Below, one piece after another: positions 48,084-57,711 of a DNA stretch of 64,000 nucleotides. The first letter of the stretch is position 1; each line of letters begins with the position of its first letter. The notes below the pieces were generated by a model. The model ran no database searches, was not told where the DNA came from, and saw only the letters and a list, made by a program, of their open reading frames with translations. A program made the translations under genes and the position numbers. The DNA comes from Domibacillus indicus (GTDB lineage Bacteria > Bacillota > Bacilli > Bacillales > Domibacillaceae): assembly GCF_000970685.1 (NCBI RefSeq), contig NZ_LAJB01000003.1:248001-312000 (forward strand), given 5' to 3'.

Positions 48084-48110
48084 ATATCGGTCCGTTCTTT
48101 TGTTTGTTAA
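48084..48110 (-). promoter_or_regulatory. Sigma-D-like promoter of flaG-fliD-fliS-fliT
   Basis: Minus strand TTAA, 15 bases, ACCGATAT. It lies 36 bases before the flaG start and is the same in both boxes as the promoter of the flagellin paralogue. Confidence 0.7.
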
Positions 48111-48176
48111 GCAAAATTTGGGCAATTCGCATGATTTTACAAAAAATTATAAGTTCGAGTGGAACTAGTATTATAC

Positions 48177-48219
48177 GAAAAAACCGCTCTCCAGCTTTTG
48201 AAAAAGAAGAGAGCGGTTT
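48177..48219 (-). terminator. Terminator after the ring-cleaving dioxygenase gene
   Basis: Perfect 12-base stem AAAACCGCTCTC and complement with a 17-base loop and T run on the minus strand. Confidence 0.85.
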
Positions 48220-48242
48220 TGGTATCTGCTTAAAGTATTTAG

Positions 48243-49214
48243 TTAAAATCTTGTCGGCAGCGGTTTTAAGCGGGCTTCAATCTCCGCTCGCTGCGGCTCC
48301 AAAAAAGGCGGCAGGGCGAGTGATTCGCCAAGGTGCTCCAGCTCTTCATCGGTATCAAAGCCCGGGCCGTCTGTTGCCACTTCAAACAGGATGCGGTTTG
48401 CTTCGCGGAAATATAACGATTTGAAATAAAACCGATCAACGAAGCCGGAACTTGCGATTCTCTTTTCCTGAAGACGGGCAATCCATTTGTGCAGTTCCTT
48501 CTCATTTTCCACACGGAAGGCGACGTGATGGACACTGCCGCGTCCCGGCCGCTCCGGCGGAAGATCACTTCGTTCTTCTACATGCACTTCCGCTCCCGTG
48601 CCTCCCTCACCCGTTTCAAACACAATCACATCCGGCTGCCCTGCTGTCGGCGACGGATAGCGGTTTGCTTCGCGGAAGCCCATTACTTCTGTTAAAACAG
48701 CGGCGGTCAGACCGGCATCCGGCACTGTTAAATGAACGGGTCCAAGTCCAATAATGCCTGCTTCAGCGGGAACCGGGCTTTTTGACCACGGCGTGCCGCC
48801 TTTTACACCAGTATCTTTTTCATCAGAAACAAGGAAAAAGCGCTGCCCTTCAAAATCCTGAAACGGCAGCACTTTTCGTCCGCCCTGGTTGATCATATCT
48901 TGACATGATACACCGAATTCTTGAAAACGATTTTTCCAATAATCAAGCGCCGCATCGTTCGGCACGCGGAGTGAAAGACCTGAGATTGAATTGTTTCCTG
49001 GGCGGTTGCGGGCAGCCCTCTGAATTTCAAAAAACGTCAATTCCGTGCCTGGATTGCCTTTTTCATCGCCGTAAAACAGGTGGTACATGGATGTTTCATC
49101 CTGATTGACCGTTTTTTTGATCAGCCGCATACCCATTATTTCCGTATAAAATTTCACATTTTCAGCTGCATTGGCCGTAATAGCCGATACGTGGTGTATC
49201 CCTTTGAAGTCCAT
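48243..49214 (-). CDS. MhqO/MhqA-type ring-cleaving dioxygenase (glyoxalase fold)
   Basis: This 323-residue protein has two vicinal-oxygen-chelate halves. Metal ligands are visible as IHHVSAI near residue 6, HHVAFRV near 215 and a Glu in ILFEVATDGPGF near 265. It resembles the MhqA/MhqO/LinE-like family that opens hydroquinones and is induced by quinone and electrophile stress in Bacillus. The ATG at 49214 follows GGAGG by eight bases; the long in-frame extension upstream is rejected. It stands alone between flaG and tspO. Confidence 0.85.
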   Translation of the reverse strand: MDFKGIHHVSAITANAAENVKFYTEIMGMRLIKKTVNQDETSMYHLFYGDEKGNPGTELTFFEIQRAARNRPGNNSISGLSLRVPNDAALDYWKNRFQEFGVSCQDMINQGGRKVLPFQDFEGQRFFLVSDEKDTGVKGGTPWSKSPVPAEAGIIGLGPVHLTVPDAGLTAAVLTEVMGFREANRYPSPTAGQPDVIVFETGEGGTGAEVHVEERSDLPPERPGRGSVHHVAFRVENEKELHKWIARLQEKRIASSGFVDRFYFKSLYFREANRILFEVATDGPGFDTDEELEHLGESLALPPFLEPQRAEIEARLKPLPTRF

Positions 49215-49286
49215 TTCCGTTTCCTCCTTCTTCCTGCAGGTATGATAATGCTGTGAGTGTAATAGCAAATGAATAAGAAGGCAAAG

Positions 49287-49318
49287 AAAAAGCCTGCTGT
49301 TTTTCAAGAGCAGGCTTT
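49287..49318 (-). terminator. Terminator-like hairpin downstream of tspO and repeat copy B
   Basis: Stem AAAGCCTGCT/AGCAGGCTTT with a ten-base loop and a T-rich minus-strand tail. The nearest minus-strand gene ending toward it is tspO, with repeat copy B between. Confidence 0.7.
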
Positions 49319-49382
49319 CATTCTGTTTATTAATGGAAATAAAAAAAGACAAATATGTTTTCATGCTTGCTTTTTTAGAAAC

Positions 49383-49533
49383 ATAACAGGCGGAGGGCGG
49401 CCGGTGGAGACTCCCATGGGACGAGCGGACAGGTGAAACAGACAGCGCGAAGCGATGGCTGGTTCACCGTTCGCCCCATAGGAAAGCGGAACCGGCCGAC
49501 CGCAGCACCTGACCCTGTCTTTGAAAGAAAACA
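49383..49533. repeat. Dispersed palindromic intergenic repeat, copy B
   Basis: About 150 bases nearly the same as copy A (6488-6640); by eye roughly a dozen differences. It begins near GGGCGGCCGGT and ends near ACCGGCC with a conserved tail CTTTGAAAGAAAACA. It lies downstream of tspO, between it and a terminator. No gene is seen in the whole 49215-49590 interval. Confidence 0.8.
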
Positions 49534-49590
49534 GCACATTTCCGGCTGCTAAAAAAGATCATTTAACCTGCTCTCTTGATCGCTTGCTTT

Positions 49591-50061
49591 TCAAGAACGG
49601 GCTTTGTTCAATGACCAAATGGAATAGTTCAAGCCAAGCGCAAAAGCGACCCAGGCGGCGTAAGGCAGCATTAAGGTACCGGCTGCTGCATCGGCCTGGT
49701 AAAATTCATATGTCGTCCATGTAATCATGCCGAGCAGCACGGCGATCTCGACAAAAGCGGTGCCGCGAAGGTTCCATTTGAAAAACAAAAAAGACCACAG
49801 AAAGTTCAGACCAAGCTGAATATTGTAAGGAACGGCGGTTTCGGGCTTTTTTATCGAAGCCCGGTATTTGGCCGCGCCCATTGCGGTGTAAAGACTCGTC
49901 CATACCACTGGAAATACCCAGCCCGGCGGGGAAAAGAACGGCTTTTTCAGCCCCCTGTATTCTTCACGCGAGCCTTTATTGGCAATCGCTCCGATAACCG
50001 AGCCGCCAACGACCGGCACAAGAAGGCTTGTTGCCAGCTTTTTTCTGTTTAAGACGTTCAT
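49591..50061 (-). CDS. tspO: TspO/MBR-family membrane protein
   Basis: This 156-residue protein has five helices and the TspO signature: KKPFFSPPGWVFPVVWT near residue 40, AMGAAKYRA near 60, and NIQLGLNFLWSFLFF near 80. TspO proteins bind porphyrins and are linked to tetrapyrrole and oxidative stress. AAAGGAG precedes the ATG. It is a single gene. Confidence 0.92.
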   Translation of the reverse strand: MNVLNRKKLATSLLVPVVGGSVIGAIANKGSREEYRGLKKPFFSPPGWVFPVVWTSLYTAMGAAKYRASIKKPETAVPYNIQLGLNFLWSFLFFKWNLRGTAFVEIAVLLGMITWTTYEFYQADAAAGTLMLPYAAWVAFALGLNYSIWSLNKARS

Positions 50062-50133
50062 CGAAAAACTCCTTTCTTCATTTATTTGTTATTTTTCCAC
50101 CCTTCTTCCTTTTAAAACAAAAAGGGCACCGCC

Positions 50134-51069
50134 CTAAGACGATACCCGGCAAATCTCTTTATAATTACATGCCTCACAGCGGCGTTCGTGTTCCGTTTTT
50201 GGAAAGTCCTCCAGCTCAACCGGCTCATTCGAAATGATATCAAGCTGGTAGCGGCGCATGATGTGAATGCTTTGCTTCATTTTTTGAAGCATCAACTGAA
50301 TGTCTGCTTCTTCGAGCTGATAAGATTTTTGCACGCCTGTTAAAACGTATTCGTTGCGAATCTCAATTTCTTCGACGCGCGCTCCGTATTTTTGCATAAG
50401 GTAGTAGGCGTACAATGCCAGCTGACTCCGGTCATCCTCTGCTTCTTTCCCTGTTTTCCAGTCGACAATGATCCACTTGTCCGCTTTTAAATCGCGGTAC
50501 AGCAAATCCATCACCACAAAAATTTTCACGCCGTCCACAGCCATAAACCGGAATTCCTCGGCCTGCTGGAACTGCATTGTCTGCGGGCGCTCAGTAATAT
50601 CACGAAAAGACCCGCTCTTCAGCAGATTCTTAAAAACGATTTGCAGGCGCCGTTTGTATTCTTCCGCCTCCATCCGATTAAGCTCGCCTTCATAATACAT
50701 ATCATAAAGCATTTTAAAACGGGCCGGCTTCTGCATCCACTGCGGCTTGCGGTCACGCGAATCGGTATACGCCCGGTTCAGCATTTCCCGTGCCTGCCCG
50801 ATTAATTCCGTTTCGCTCATCACATAACCGTGGCCGAGAAAAAGCCGGACCGCTTTTTCGGCCAGCTCGTGCACAATTTTCCCGAAGGCAACCGGCAGGT
50901 TAGACAGCTTTTTCAGACGGTACACATGCTTCACCGATTCATCGGCATCATACAGCCAGCCGTTATGTCCGGCATAATAATCATATCCATATTTTCGCGC
51001 ACACGTCATTAAGGTTTTGTGGCGCGAGAACGACCAGGAAAACTCGGGAAATTGTTTTGCCTCAAACAT
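50134..51069 (-). CDS. PD-(D/E)XK nuclease with a probable Fe-S cluster
   Basis: This 311-residue protein of the RecB/AddB/Cas4 nuclease type has a His in GKIVHELAEKAV near residue 67, an Asp in VVMDLLYRD near 185, DWKTGKE near 199 (D-x-K) and a later Gln/Tyr motif QLALYAYYL. One Cys near residue 23 (TCARKY) and three near the end (CEACNYKEIC) have the spacing of the 4Fe-4S site in AddB and Cas4. It overlaps the recQ end by eight bases and should be co-translated, suggesting joint action of helicase and nuclease on DNA ends. The protein has no helicase domain of its own. Confidence 0.78.
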   Translation of the reverse strand: MFEAKQFPEFSWSFSRHKTLMTCARKYGYDYYAGHNGWLYDADESVKHVYRLKKLSNLPVAFGKIVHELAEKAVRLFLGHGYVMSETELIGQAREMLNRAYTDSRDRKPQWMQKPARFKMLYDMYYEGELNRMEAEEYKRRLQIVFKNLLKSGSFRDITERPQTMQFQQAEEFRFMAVDGVKIFVVMDLLYRDLKADKWIIVDWKTGKEAEDDRSQLALYAYYLMQKYGARVEEIEIRNEYVLTGVQKSYQLEEADIQLMLQKMKQSIHIMRRYQLDIISNEPVELEDFPKTEHERRCEACNYKEICRVSS

Positions 51070-53188
51070 GATTCCGTCTCCGCATCTCTAAAAATACTTT
51101 AATCATCCCGTAGGTGACTTCTTCCGGCACCCGTTCCTTGATCGGCTTCAGCCGGTCTGCTCCCGCTGCTTCTACTGCCTGTTCCAGTACTTCTCTGTAC
51201 TGCTCCGGCACAAGCCGCTCAAGATTCACTTCCAGCCCCTCTTCCATGCACTGAGTCAGATGGTTTTCGACGGTGCTGGCTGTCAGCTCCCGCTCAGCCG
51301 CGATAGCGTCTATACTCAGGCCTTTTTGATGCAGCTCCAGGGTATCCAAATACGAATTCACCGACTTTTTCTTCGGGGCAGCTGCGGCCGGTTCAGCCGC
51401 CAGATTCTTTTGCCGGTCCGGGTTTGCTTCTCTATAAGCTTGAATTTCCTTTAAAAAGGCATCTCCATATTTTTTCAGTTTGCTCTGGCCTACGCCGCTC
51501 ACTGCCAAGAAATCCTCTTCATCCTCCGGGAGCTTCGCACACATATCATGAAGTGTCGTATCAGAAAAAATAACAAACGGCGGCACACCCGCTTCTTCAG
51601 CAATTTCTTTTCGCAGCGCCCGCAGAATATCAAATAATGGATCATCTGCAGCAATGCTTTTCGTCCGGACCGCTTCCTTGCGCATAACCGTATGGCTGCC
51701 AAGCAACACGTCCCGCCCCTGTTCCGTCACAAAAATCGTCGGGTACTGTTTTTGCTCCACTCCGAGCAGCTCCTGTGAAATTAAAAATTCAATAAAGTTT
51801 GTTACCTCTTTGACGCTTTGTTTTTTTAAAATGCCATAGGTGGACAATTCATGAAAGCCGAATTCCATCAGCTTTTTATTGCGCGATCCCGTCAGTACCT
51901 GCGCTGTCATGGCTTTGCCAAACCGCTGGCCCATCCGGATCACACAGGAAAGAACCATCTGTGCTTCTTTTGTGACATCAACGCTGTCGCGTGAATCGGT
52001 GCAGTTGCCGCAGCGCCCGCACGGCTTTGAATTCTTTTCGCCAAAGTACGAAACGATAAACTGCTGCAGGCACCTTTCCGTATGGCAGTAATCCACCATC
52101 CCCTGCAGCTTCTCAAGCTCCTGCGGAATGCGGTCACGCTCCAGTGACTGGTCAATTAAAAAGCGCTGCGTCTGCACATCCTGCGAGGAATACAAAACAA
52201 TACATTCACTGTCAAGCCCATCCCGCCCCGCACGGCCGGCCTCCTGGTAATAGCTTTCCATGTTTTTCGGCAGCTGATAGTGAATCACATAACGGATATT
52301 GGACTTATCAATCCCCATTCCAAAGGCATTCGTCGCCACCATTACCGTCGCTTCATCGGTTAAAAACCGGTCCTGCTCACGAACCCGGTCAGCATCCCCC
52401 ATGCCTCCGTGATAGCGTGCTGCAGAAATGCCGGCTTTTTGCAGACGTTCATATAACTGATCGACCGTTTTGCGGGTGGCGGCATAAATAATGCCGGATT
52501 CTTTTTGATTTTTCTTCAAGTATTCCTTTAAAAAGCTCTGGCGGTCCTGACCCTGAATAACAGAGAAAGATAAATTTTTCCGTTCAAATCCGGTAATAAT
52601 CGTATTTTTTTCATCAATGGAAAGAAGGCGGCAAATGTCTTCGCGTACGTGCGGGGTAGCGGTTGCGGTTAAAGCCAGTATGGCCGGGCTTCCCGGAAAC
52701 AGCTCCGTCATGCGCTGAATATGGCGGTAGCTCGGCCGGAAATCATGTCCCCACTGGGAAATGCAGTGAGCCTCATCAACAGCAATAAGCGGCACGGACA
52801 GCTGCTTCAGCTGCTCGACAAATGAATACGATTCAAGTCGCTCCGGCGCAATATACAGCAGCTTAAACTCGCCATTCCGCGCTGATCTCATCGTTTCATA
52901 CATTTCTGCTCCGCTCAGTGAGCTGTTAATGTAGGCCGCTGGAATTCCCGCTTCAAGCAATGTATCAACCTGGTCTTTCATCAAAGAAATAAGCGGTGAA
53001 ACCACGATCGTTGTTCCTTCTAAAACAAGCGCCGGAATTTGATAACAAATCGACTTTCCGCCGCCTGTCGGCATGACACAAATCGTGTTTTCGCCGCTGA
53101 GTACCTGCGAAATTGCCTGCTCCTGGCCCGTCCGGAATGAATCATAGCCGAAATGCGACTGCAAAAAGCCGCGTGCCTGATCCAGCAT
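51062..53188 (-). CDS. recQ: RecQ, ATP-dependent DNA helicase
   Basis: This 708-residue helicase has motif I MPTGGGKSICYQ near residue 43, motif II VDEAHCISQWGHDFRP near 130 and motif VI QEAGRAGRDG near 320. A RecQ-Ct zinc site (CHTERCLQQF ... CGRCGNC, 370-400) and an HRDC domain (near 515-590) follow. The C-terminal 100 residues hold an extra helix-turn-helix (GLSIDAIAAERELTASTVENH). The ATG at 53188 follows AGAGGTG; a 142-codon in-frame extension overlaps the divergent putB promoter and is not real. Confidence 0.93.
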   Translation of the reverse strand: MLDQARGFLQSHFGYDSFRTGQEQAISQVLSGENTICVMPTGGGKSICYQIPALVLEGTTIVVSPLISLMKDQVDTLLEAGIPAAYINSSLSGAEMYETMRSARNGEFKLLYIAPERLESYSFVEQLKQLSVPLIAVDEAHCISQWGHDFRPSYRHIQRMTELFPGSPAILALTATATPHVREDICRLLSIDEKNTIITGFERKNLSFSVIQGQDRQSFLKEYLKKNQKESGIIYAATRKTVDQLYERLQKAGISAARYHGGMGDADRVREQDRFLTDEATVMVATNAFGMGIDKSNIRYVIHYQLPKNMESYYQEAGRAGRDGLDSECIVLYSSQDVQTQRFLIDQSLERDRIPQELEKLQGMVDYCHTERCLQQFIVSYFGEKNSKPCGRCGNCTDSRDSVDVTKEAQMVLSCVIRMGQRFGKAMTAQVLTGSRNKKLMEFGFHELSTYGILKKQSVKEVTNFIEFLISQELLGVEQKQYPTIFVTEQGRDVLLGSHTVMRKEAVRTKSIAADDPLFDILRALRKEIAEEAGVPPFVIFSDTTLHDMCAKLPEDEEDFLAVSGVGQSKLKKYGDAFLKEIQAYREANPDRQKNLAAEPAAAAPKKKSVNSYLDTLELHQKGLSIDAIAAERELTASTVENHLTQCMEEGLEVNLERLVPEQYREVLEQAVEAAGADRLKPIKERVPEEVTYGMIKVFLEMRRRNHV

Positions 53189-53276
53189 GCAAACACCTCT
53201 CTGTTTTTTTCTTTCATTGTAGCACATATGATCGAAAAACGAAGAAGCCAATCCAAGGTATTGTTGCTCACCATAA

Positions 53277-53291
53277 ATAAAACGCTTACAT
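53277..53291 (+). promoter_or_regulatory. Cre-like site upstream of putB
   Basis: Read on the minus strand, ATGTAAGCGTTTTAT fits the CcpA consensus WTGNAANCGNWNNCW with one mismatch. It lies about 20 bases upstream of the putB -35. Confidence 0.35.
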
Positions 53292-53309
53292 TTTCGGTTT
53301 TTGGAGACA

Positions 53310-53338
53310 TTGTGAATAAAAGGCGGCCGGCATACACT
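53310..53338 (+). promoter_or_regulatory. Candidate sigma-A promoter of putB
   Basis: TTGTGA, 17 bases, TACACT, 38 bases before the putB ATG. Each box fits the consensus at four of six positions. Confidence 0.4.
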
Positions 53339-53375
53339 ATGAATAAGATAATCATTGCATTGGGAGGGACAGTTT

Positions 53376-54293
53376 ATGGAAGCGATTACAAAAGGTTTCT
53401 TTTTGTTTCTTTCTAACAGCAGGCGATTGAACCAGCTGGCCAGAACCAGGGGCAGCGGCTTTGCGGCCGGCAAAATTATTGGCGGTATGGATTTCCGCAG
53501 TTCGATTGCCTGTATCAAAGCATTAAATGCGCAGGGCCTGTCTGTTACGGTCGACCACCTCGGTGAATTTGTTGACTCTCCCGCGATCGCAGCCGAACGG
53601 ACCGAGGAATGCATCGAAACAATTAAAACAATTCACGATGAAGGGCTCGATTCACATGTTTCACTAAAGCTGACGTCACTCGGACTTGATATTGACCGGG
53701 AGCTCGTCGTTGAAAACATGACGCGGATTCTCGAGAAAGCCGACCAGTACGGCATTATGGTTACGATTGATATGGAAGACTTCACCCGTTGCCAGGCAAC
53801 ACTTGAGCTGTTCAAGCAGTTTAAGGAACAATTCGAACATGTCAGTACCGTGCTTCAGGCTTATTTATACCGGACAGAGCAGGATCTCGCCCGGCTGAGC
53901 AAAATGAAGCCGTTTCTCCGGCTTGTTAAAGGGGCTTACAAGGAAAGCGCCAGGCATGCATTCCACAATAAAGCAGACGTGGATACCAATTACATGAAGC
54001 TGATTGAACAAAGCCTGCTGGCCGGCAATTATACCGGCATTGCCACCCATGATGAAAATATTATTGAATTTGCCAAAGCGGTCCAGCGAAAGCATCTTAT
54101 TTCCATGAACCAATTTGAATTTCAAATGCTCTACGGAATGCGCACCAATTTGCAGCAGGAACTCGTCAAGCAGGGCTACCGGGTCCGTGTATATGTTCCT
54201 TACGGCCGGGACTGGTACGGTTACTTTATGAGGCGGCTCGCAGAACGGCCGGCGAATATTTCCTTTGCGTTCAAAGGCTTCACCCAAAAATAA
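53376..54293 (+). CDS. putB: PutB, proline dehydrogenase
   Basis: This 305-residue FAD enzyme oxidises proline to pyrroline-5-carboxylate. Conserved segments are [13 protein letters not shown] near residue 90, TIDMEDFTR near 132, [10 protein letters not shown] near 186 and the C-terminal substrate motif [20 protein letters not shown] (quoted as YVPYG and RRLAERP). The ATG at 53376 follows GGGAGGG by seven bases. It heads a putB-putC-putP set, making this a full proline catabolic and uptake locus. Confidence 0.95.
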   Translation: MEAITKGFFLFLSNSRRLNQLARTRGSGFAAGKIIGGMDFRSSIACIKALNAQGLSVTVDHLGEFVDSPAIAAERTEECIETIKTIHDEGLDSHVSLKLTSLGLDIDRELVVENMTRILEKADQYGIMVTIDMEDFTRCQATLELFKQFKEQFEHVSTVLQAYLYRTEQDLARLSKMKPFLRLVKGAYKESARHAFHNKADVDTNYMKLIEQSLLAGNYTGIATHDENIIEFAKAVQRKHLISMNQFEFQMLYGMRTNLQQELVKQGYRVRVYVPYGRDWYGYFMRRLAERPANISFAFKGFTQK

Positions 54294-54313
54294 CAAAACG
54301 AGGAGTGTTTTTC

Positions 54314-55855
54314 ATGATCCCATACAAGCATGAACCTTTTACTGACTTTTCGAAAGAAGCCAATCAGGCCGCTTATCAAAAAGCCCTAAAAAAAGTGGAA
54401 AGCGGGCTTGGCGGGCATTATCCGCTTGTTATTGGCGGTGAACGCATTTCAACGGAAGAAAAAATCATTTCTTATAACCCGGCGGATAAGCAGCAGGTGA
54501 TCGGCTCTGTTTCAAAAGCGGACCGGGTGCTGGCCGAAAAAGCGATGCAGGCTGCACTCGAAGCCTTTCAAACATGGAAAAAAGTATCGCCGGACATTCG
54601 CGCCGATGTGCTGTTTAAAGCAGCTGCCATTGTCCGCAGGCGCCGCCATGAATTTTCCGCCCTGCTGACAAAGGAAGCCGGCAAGCCGTGGCGGGAAGCG
54701 GATATTGATACAGCAGAAGCGATTGACTTTATGGAGTATTACGCACGGCAAATGCTCGAATTAAAAAAAGGCGCACCGTTACTGAGCCGCCCGGGCGAAT
54801 TTAACCGGTACAGCTACATTCCGCTCGGTGTCGGCATCGTGATTTCACCATGGAACTTCCCGTTTGCGATTATGGCCGGCACAACAGTAGCTTCCATTGT
54901 GACCGGCAATACCGTTTTATTGAAGCCGGCTTCTACAACGCCGGTTGTCGCGGCACGCTTTGTCGGGGTACTGGAAGAAGCGGGCCTTCCGCCAGGGGTT
55001 GTGAATTTTATTCCGGGCAGCGGCGCGGAAGTCGGCGACTACCTGGTGGACCATCCGCAAACACGCTTTATCACCTTTACCGGCTCGCGCGATGTCGGCC
55101 TGCGTATTTTTGAACGGGCATCAAAAGTTCACGTTGGCCAGAAATGGATGAAGCGGCTGATCGCAGAAATGGGCGGCAAGGATACGATTGTTGTGGATAA
55201 AGAAGCGGATTTGGATCTCGCTGCCGAGTCGATCGTTCAGTCCGCCTTTGGTTTTGCCGGCCAAAAATGCTCGGCCTGCTCACGTGCGGTCATTGTGGAA
55301 GATGTGTATGACCGGGTACTTGAAAAAGCCATTGCTTTAACGAAGAATGTAACGGTGGGCAACCCGGCTGACAACCACTTCGTCGGCCCCGTTATTGATG
55401 AAGCAGCGTATCAAAAAATCATGAATTATGTTAAAATCGGAGAGGAAGAAGGACGCATTGTGACTGGAGGAACGGGCGACAGCACAACCGGCTATTTTAT
55501 TCAGCCGACCATCGTTGCTGATGTTGCGCCGGATGCCCGTTTGATGCAGGAAGAAATTTTCGGTCCGGTTGTTGCCTTTTCAAAAGCGAAGGATTTCGAG
55601 GAAGCGATTGAGATTGCCAACAACACCGATTACGGCTTAACCGGCGCTGTCATTACAACGAACCGGTTTAACATGGAAAAAGCGCGTGAGGATTTCCATG
55701 TCGGCAACCTGTACTTTAACCGCGGCTGCACCGGCGCCATTGTCGGCTACCAGCCATTTGGCGGCTTTAATATGTCCGGTACCGATTCAAAAGCCGGCGG
55801 TCCCGATTACCTTCAGCTTCACATGCAGGCAAAAACAACATCAGAAATGCTTTAA
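54314..55855 (+). CDS. putC: PutC, 1-pyrroline-5-carboxylate dehydrogenase
   Basis: This 513-residue aldehyde dehydrogenase converts glutamate semialdehyde to glutamate with NAD. The catalytic Cys is in [10 protein letters not shown] near residue 320 and the Glu in AEMGGKD near 286. [12 protein letters not shown] near 180 and FTGSRDVG near 258 shape the NAD site. The ATG at 54314 lies eight bases after AGGAG; the GTG at 54305 is too close. Twenty bases separate it from putB. Confidence 0.95.
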   Translation: MIPYKHEPFTDFSKEANQAAYQKALKKVESGLGGHYPLVIGGERISTEEKIISYNPADKQQVIGSVSKADRVLAEKAMQAALEAFQTWKKVSPDIRADVLFKAAAIVRRRRHEFSALLTKEAGKPWREADIDTAEAIDFMEYYARQMLELKKGAPLLSRPGEFNRYSYIPLGVGIVISPWNFPFAIMAGTTVASIVTGNTVLLKPASTTPVVAARFVGVLEEAGLPPGVVNFIPGSGAEVGDYLVDHPQTRFITFTGSRDVGLRIFERASKVHVGQKWMKRLIAEMGGKDTIVVDKEADLDLAAESIVQSAFGFAGQKCSACSRAVIVEDVYDRVLEKAIALTKNVTVGNPADNHFVGPVIDEAAYQKIMNYVKIGEEEGRIVTGGTGDSTTGYFIQPTIVADVAPDARLMQEEIFGPVVAFSKAKDFEEAIEIANNTDYGLTGAVITTNRFNMEKAREDFHVGNLYFNRGCTGAIVGYQPFGGFNMSGTDSKAGGPDYLQLHMQAKTTSEML

Positions 55856-55858
55856 AAG

Positions 55859-55902
55859 GAGGCGGTCCTTTAAGCCGAATCACCCGGCTTAAAGGGCGCC
55901 TC
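55859..55902 (+). terminator. Extended hairpin after putC, probable terminator
   Basis: GAGGCG-CCTTTAAGCCG pairs with CGGCTTAAAGG-CGCCTC, nearly 18 base pairs with a bulge, followed by CTTGTTTAAAT. The downstream T run is short. Confidence 0.6.
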
Positions 55903-55957
55903 TTGTTTAAATGGACGGCGCGTTTTTATATAAAAGCGGCGCGATTTCCTGCATTTC

Positions 55958-56024
55958 GGCGTGTTTTCCAGCCGCTATGGCGCGATAAAGTCCAAATCGC
56001 GCCATTCCGGCCGGAAAACGCGCC
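55958..56024. repeat. Long imperfect hairpin between putC and putP
   Basis: Two 29-base arms (55958-55986 and 55996-56024) pair at 25 positions around a nine-base loop AAAGTCCAA. Arms begin GGCGTGTTTTCC and end GGAAAACGCGCC. GGCGCG and GCGGCGCG blocks just upstream repeat parts of the arm. It ends 66 bases before putP. Confidence 0.75.
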
Positions 56025-56089
56025 ACTTTTGTTGATTATTGCAACATTATTCGCTTTTTTACTATTACCATTTGAAAGAAGGGATTTAT

Positions 56090-57562
56090 TTGGTCGACAC
56101 TTCCTTAATTGTCTCTATTGTTATCTACATGACCGGTATGCTTTTGATCGGCTGGTATGCATACAAACGAACATCGAATTTATCTGATTATATGCTCGGA
56201 GGACGCGGACTCGGCCCTGCGGTTACAGCCCTTTCTGCCGGCGCTTCTGACATGAGCGGCTGGCTGATGATGGGACTGCCTGGTGCCATGTACGTAAGCG
56301 GGTTCAGCGCTTCGTGGATTGCGATCGGTTTAACGCTCGGCGCCTGGGCAAACTGGCTGTACGTGGCACCCCGCCTGCGCATGTACACGGAAATTGCTGA
56401 AGACTCTATTACGATTCCATCATATCTTGAAAACCGGTTTCAAGACCGTTCTAGAGTTATCCGTCTTGTTTCCAGTCTTGTGATTATCATCTTTTTCACG
56501 TTTTACATTTCATCAGGTATGGTGTCCGGCGGCGTTTTATTCGAGAGCACTTTCGGCCTTGATTACCATATCGGCCTGTGGATTGTTGCCGGTGTTGTCA
56601 TTGCTTACACACTGTTCGGCGGATTTTTAGCGGTGAGCTGGACCGACTTTGTACAGGGGATTATTATGGTGCTGGCACTTGTACTCGTTCCGATTGTAAC
56701 CATTATGCATGTCGGCGGGATCGGCCCGTCTCTTGACACGGTTCGTTCGGTGGACCCGGCTCTTTTAAACATTTTTACAGGGACAAGCTTTATCGGCATC
56801 ATATCTCTTTTTGCCTGGGGGCTTGGCTACTTCGGCCAGCCGCACATTATCGTCCGCTTTATGGCGATTACATCAGTGAAAGAAATTAAAAAAGCACGCC
56901 GCATCGGCATGAGCTGGATGATATTCTCCGTTGTCGGCGCTATGGTAACCGGTTTTGTAGGACTCGCTTATTATACAAGCAACAATATGAAAATTGGCGA
57001 TCCGGAAACAATTTTCATTGAACTGGGTGATATTTTGTTTCACCCGATCATTACCGGCTTCCTGATTTCCGCTATTTTGGCCGCGATCATGAGTACGATT
57101 TCGTCACAGCTGCTTGTTACGTCAAGTTCGCTGACAGAAGATTTATATAAAACGTTTTTCCGCCGCGACGCTTCGGACCGCGAGCTTGTATTCTTAGGAC
57201 GCCTGGCTGTTTTAATTGTCTCAATTGTCGCCCTGCTCCTGTCATGGGAACAAAACAAGACCATTCTGGCGCTCGTCGGCTATGCATGGGCAGGATTTGG
57301 ATCTTCATTCGGCCCGACGATTCTGCTCAGCCTGTACTGGAAACGGATGACACACTGGGGAGCGCTTGCCGGCATGATCGCCGGCGCCGTCACGGTGATC
57401 GTTTGGACGAAAACCCCTTGGGCGGATACAGTTTACGAAATGATTCCTGGTTTTGCCGCAAGCTTACTCGCGATTGTTGTGGTCAGCCTGCTGACAAAAC
57501 CGTCTGAAGGAACAGCTCAGCGCTTTGATGAATTTGAACGCACGTTAAACGAATCAAAATAA
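56090..57562 (+). CDS. putP: PutP, sodium/proline symporter
   Basis: This 490-residue SSS-family transporter has 12-13 helices. Conserved blocks are YMLGGRGLGPAVTALSAGASDMSGW near residue 34 (quoted in part as SAGASDMSGW, sodium site), LFAWGLGYFGQPHIIVRFMA near 247 in part, and AAIMSTISSQLL near 340. The start is TTG at 56090, five bases after GAAGGGA; upstream TTG at 56039 has no site and would sit next to the long hairpin. It takes up proline for the PutBC pathway or osmoprotection. Confidence 0.92.
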   Translation: MVDTSLIVSIVIYMTGMLLIGWYAYKRTSNLSDYMLGGRGLGPAVTALSAGASDMSGWLMMGLPGAMYVSGFSASWIAIGLTLGAWANWLYVAPRLRMYTEIAEDSITIPSYLENRFQDRSRVIRLVSSLVIIIFFTFYISSGMVSGGVLFESTFGLDYHIGLWIVAGVVIAYTLFGGFLAVSWTDFVQGIIMVLALVLVPIVTIMHVGGIGPSLDTVRSVDPALLNIFTGTSFIGIISLFAWGLGYFGQPHIIVRFMAITSVKEIKKARRIGMSWMIFSVVGAMVTGFVGLAYYTSNNMKIGDPETIFIELGDILFHPIITGFLISAILAAIMSTISSQLLVTSSSLTEDLYKTFFRRDASDRELVFLGRLAVLIVSIVALLLSWEQNKTILALVGYAWAGFGSSFGPTILLSLYWKRMTHWGALAGMIAGAVTVIVWTKTPWADTVYEMIPGFAASLLAIVVVSLLTKPSEGTAQRFDEFERTLNESK

Positions 57563-57682
57563 GGAAGTCCATCATGGATTTAACCCGGCCGCTTGAAAAA
57601 ACCCTCTCGTTAGTGTGATTTTCATGCACGCTGCCAGCTTTATATTGATTTGCAGCTTATGAAAAGGAACTGGCATTGATGC

Positions 57683-57688
57683 TATAAT
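57683..57688 (+). promoter_or_regulatory. Extended -10 promoter of the tyrosine phosphatase gene
   Basis: TGCTATAAT, an extended -10 with a full consensus hexamer, 24 bases before the ATG. Confidence 0.5.
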
Positions 57689-57711
57689 GAGGGTCGAAAG
57701 GAGATGAAAAG

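Noticed and set aside
53189-53614. 142-codon N-terminal extension of recQ
   Set aside because: It runs through the putB promoter and coding start and lacks RecQ features; the ATG at 53188 has AGAGGTG.
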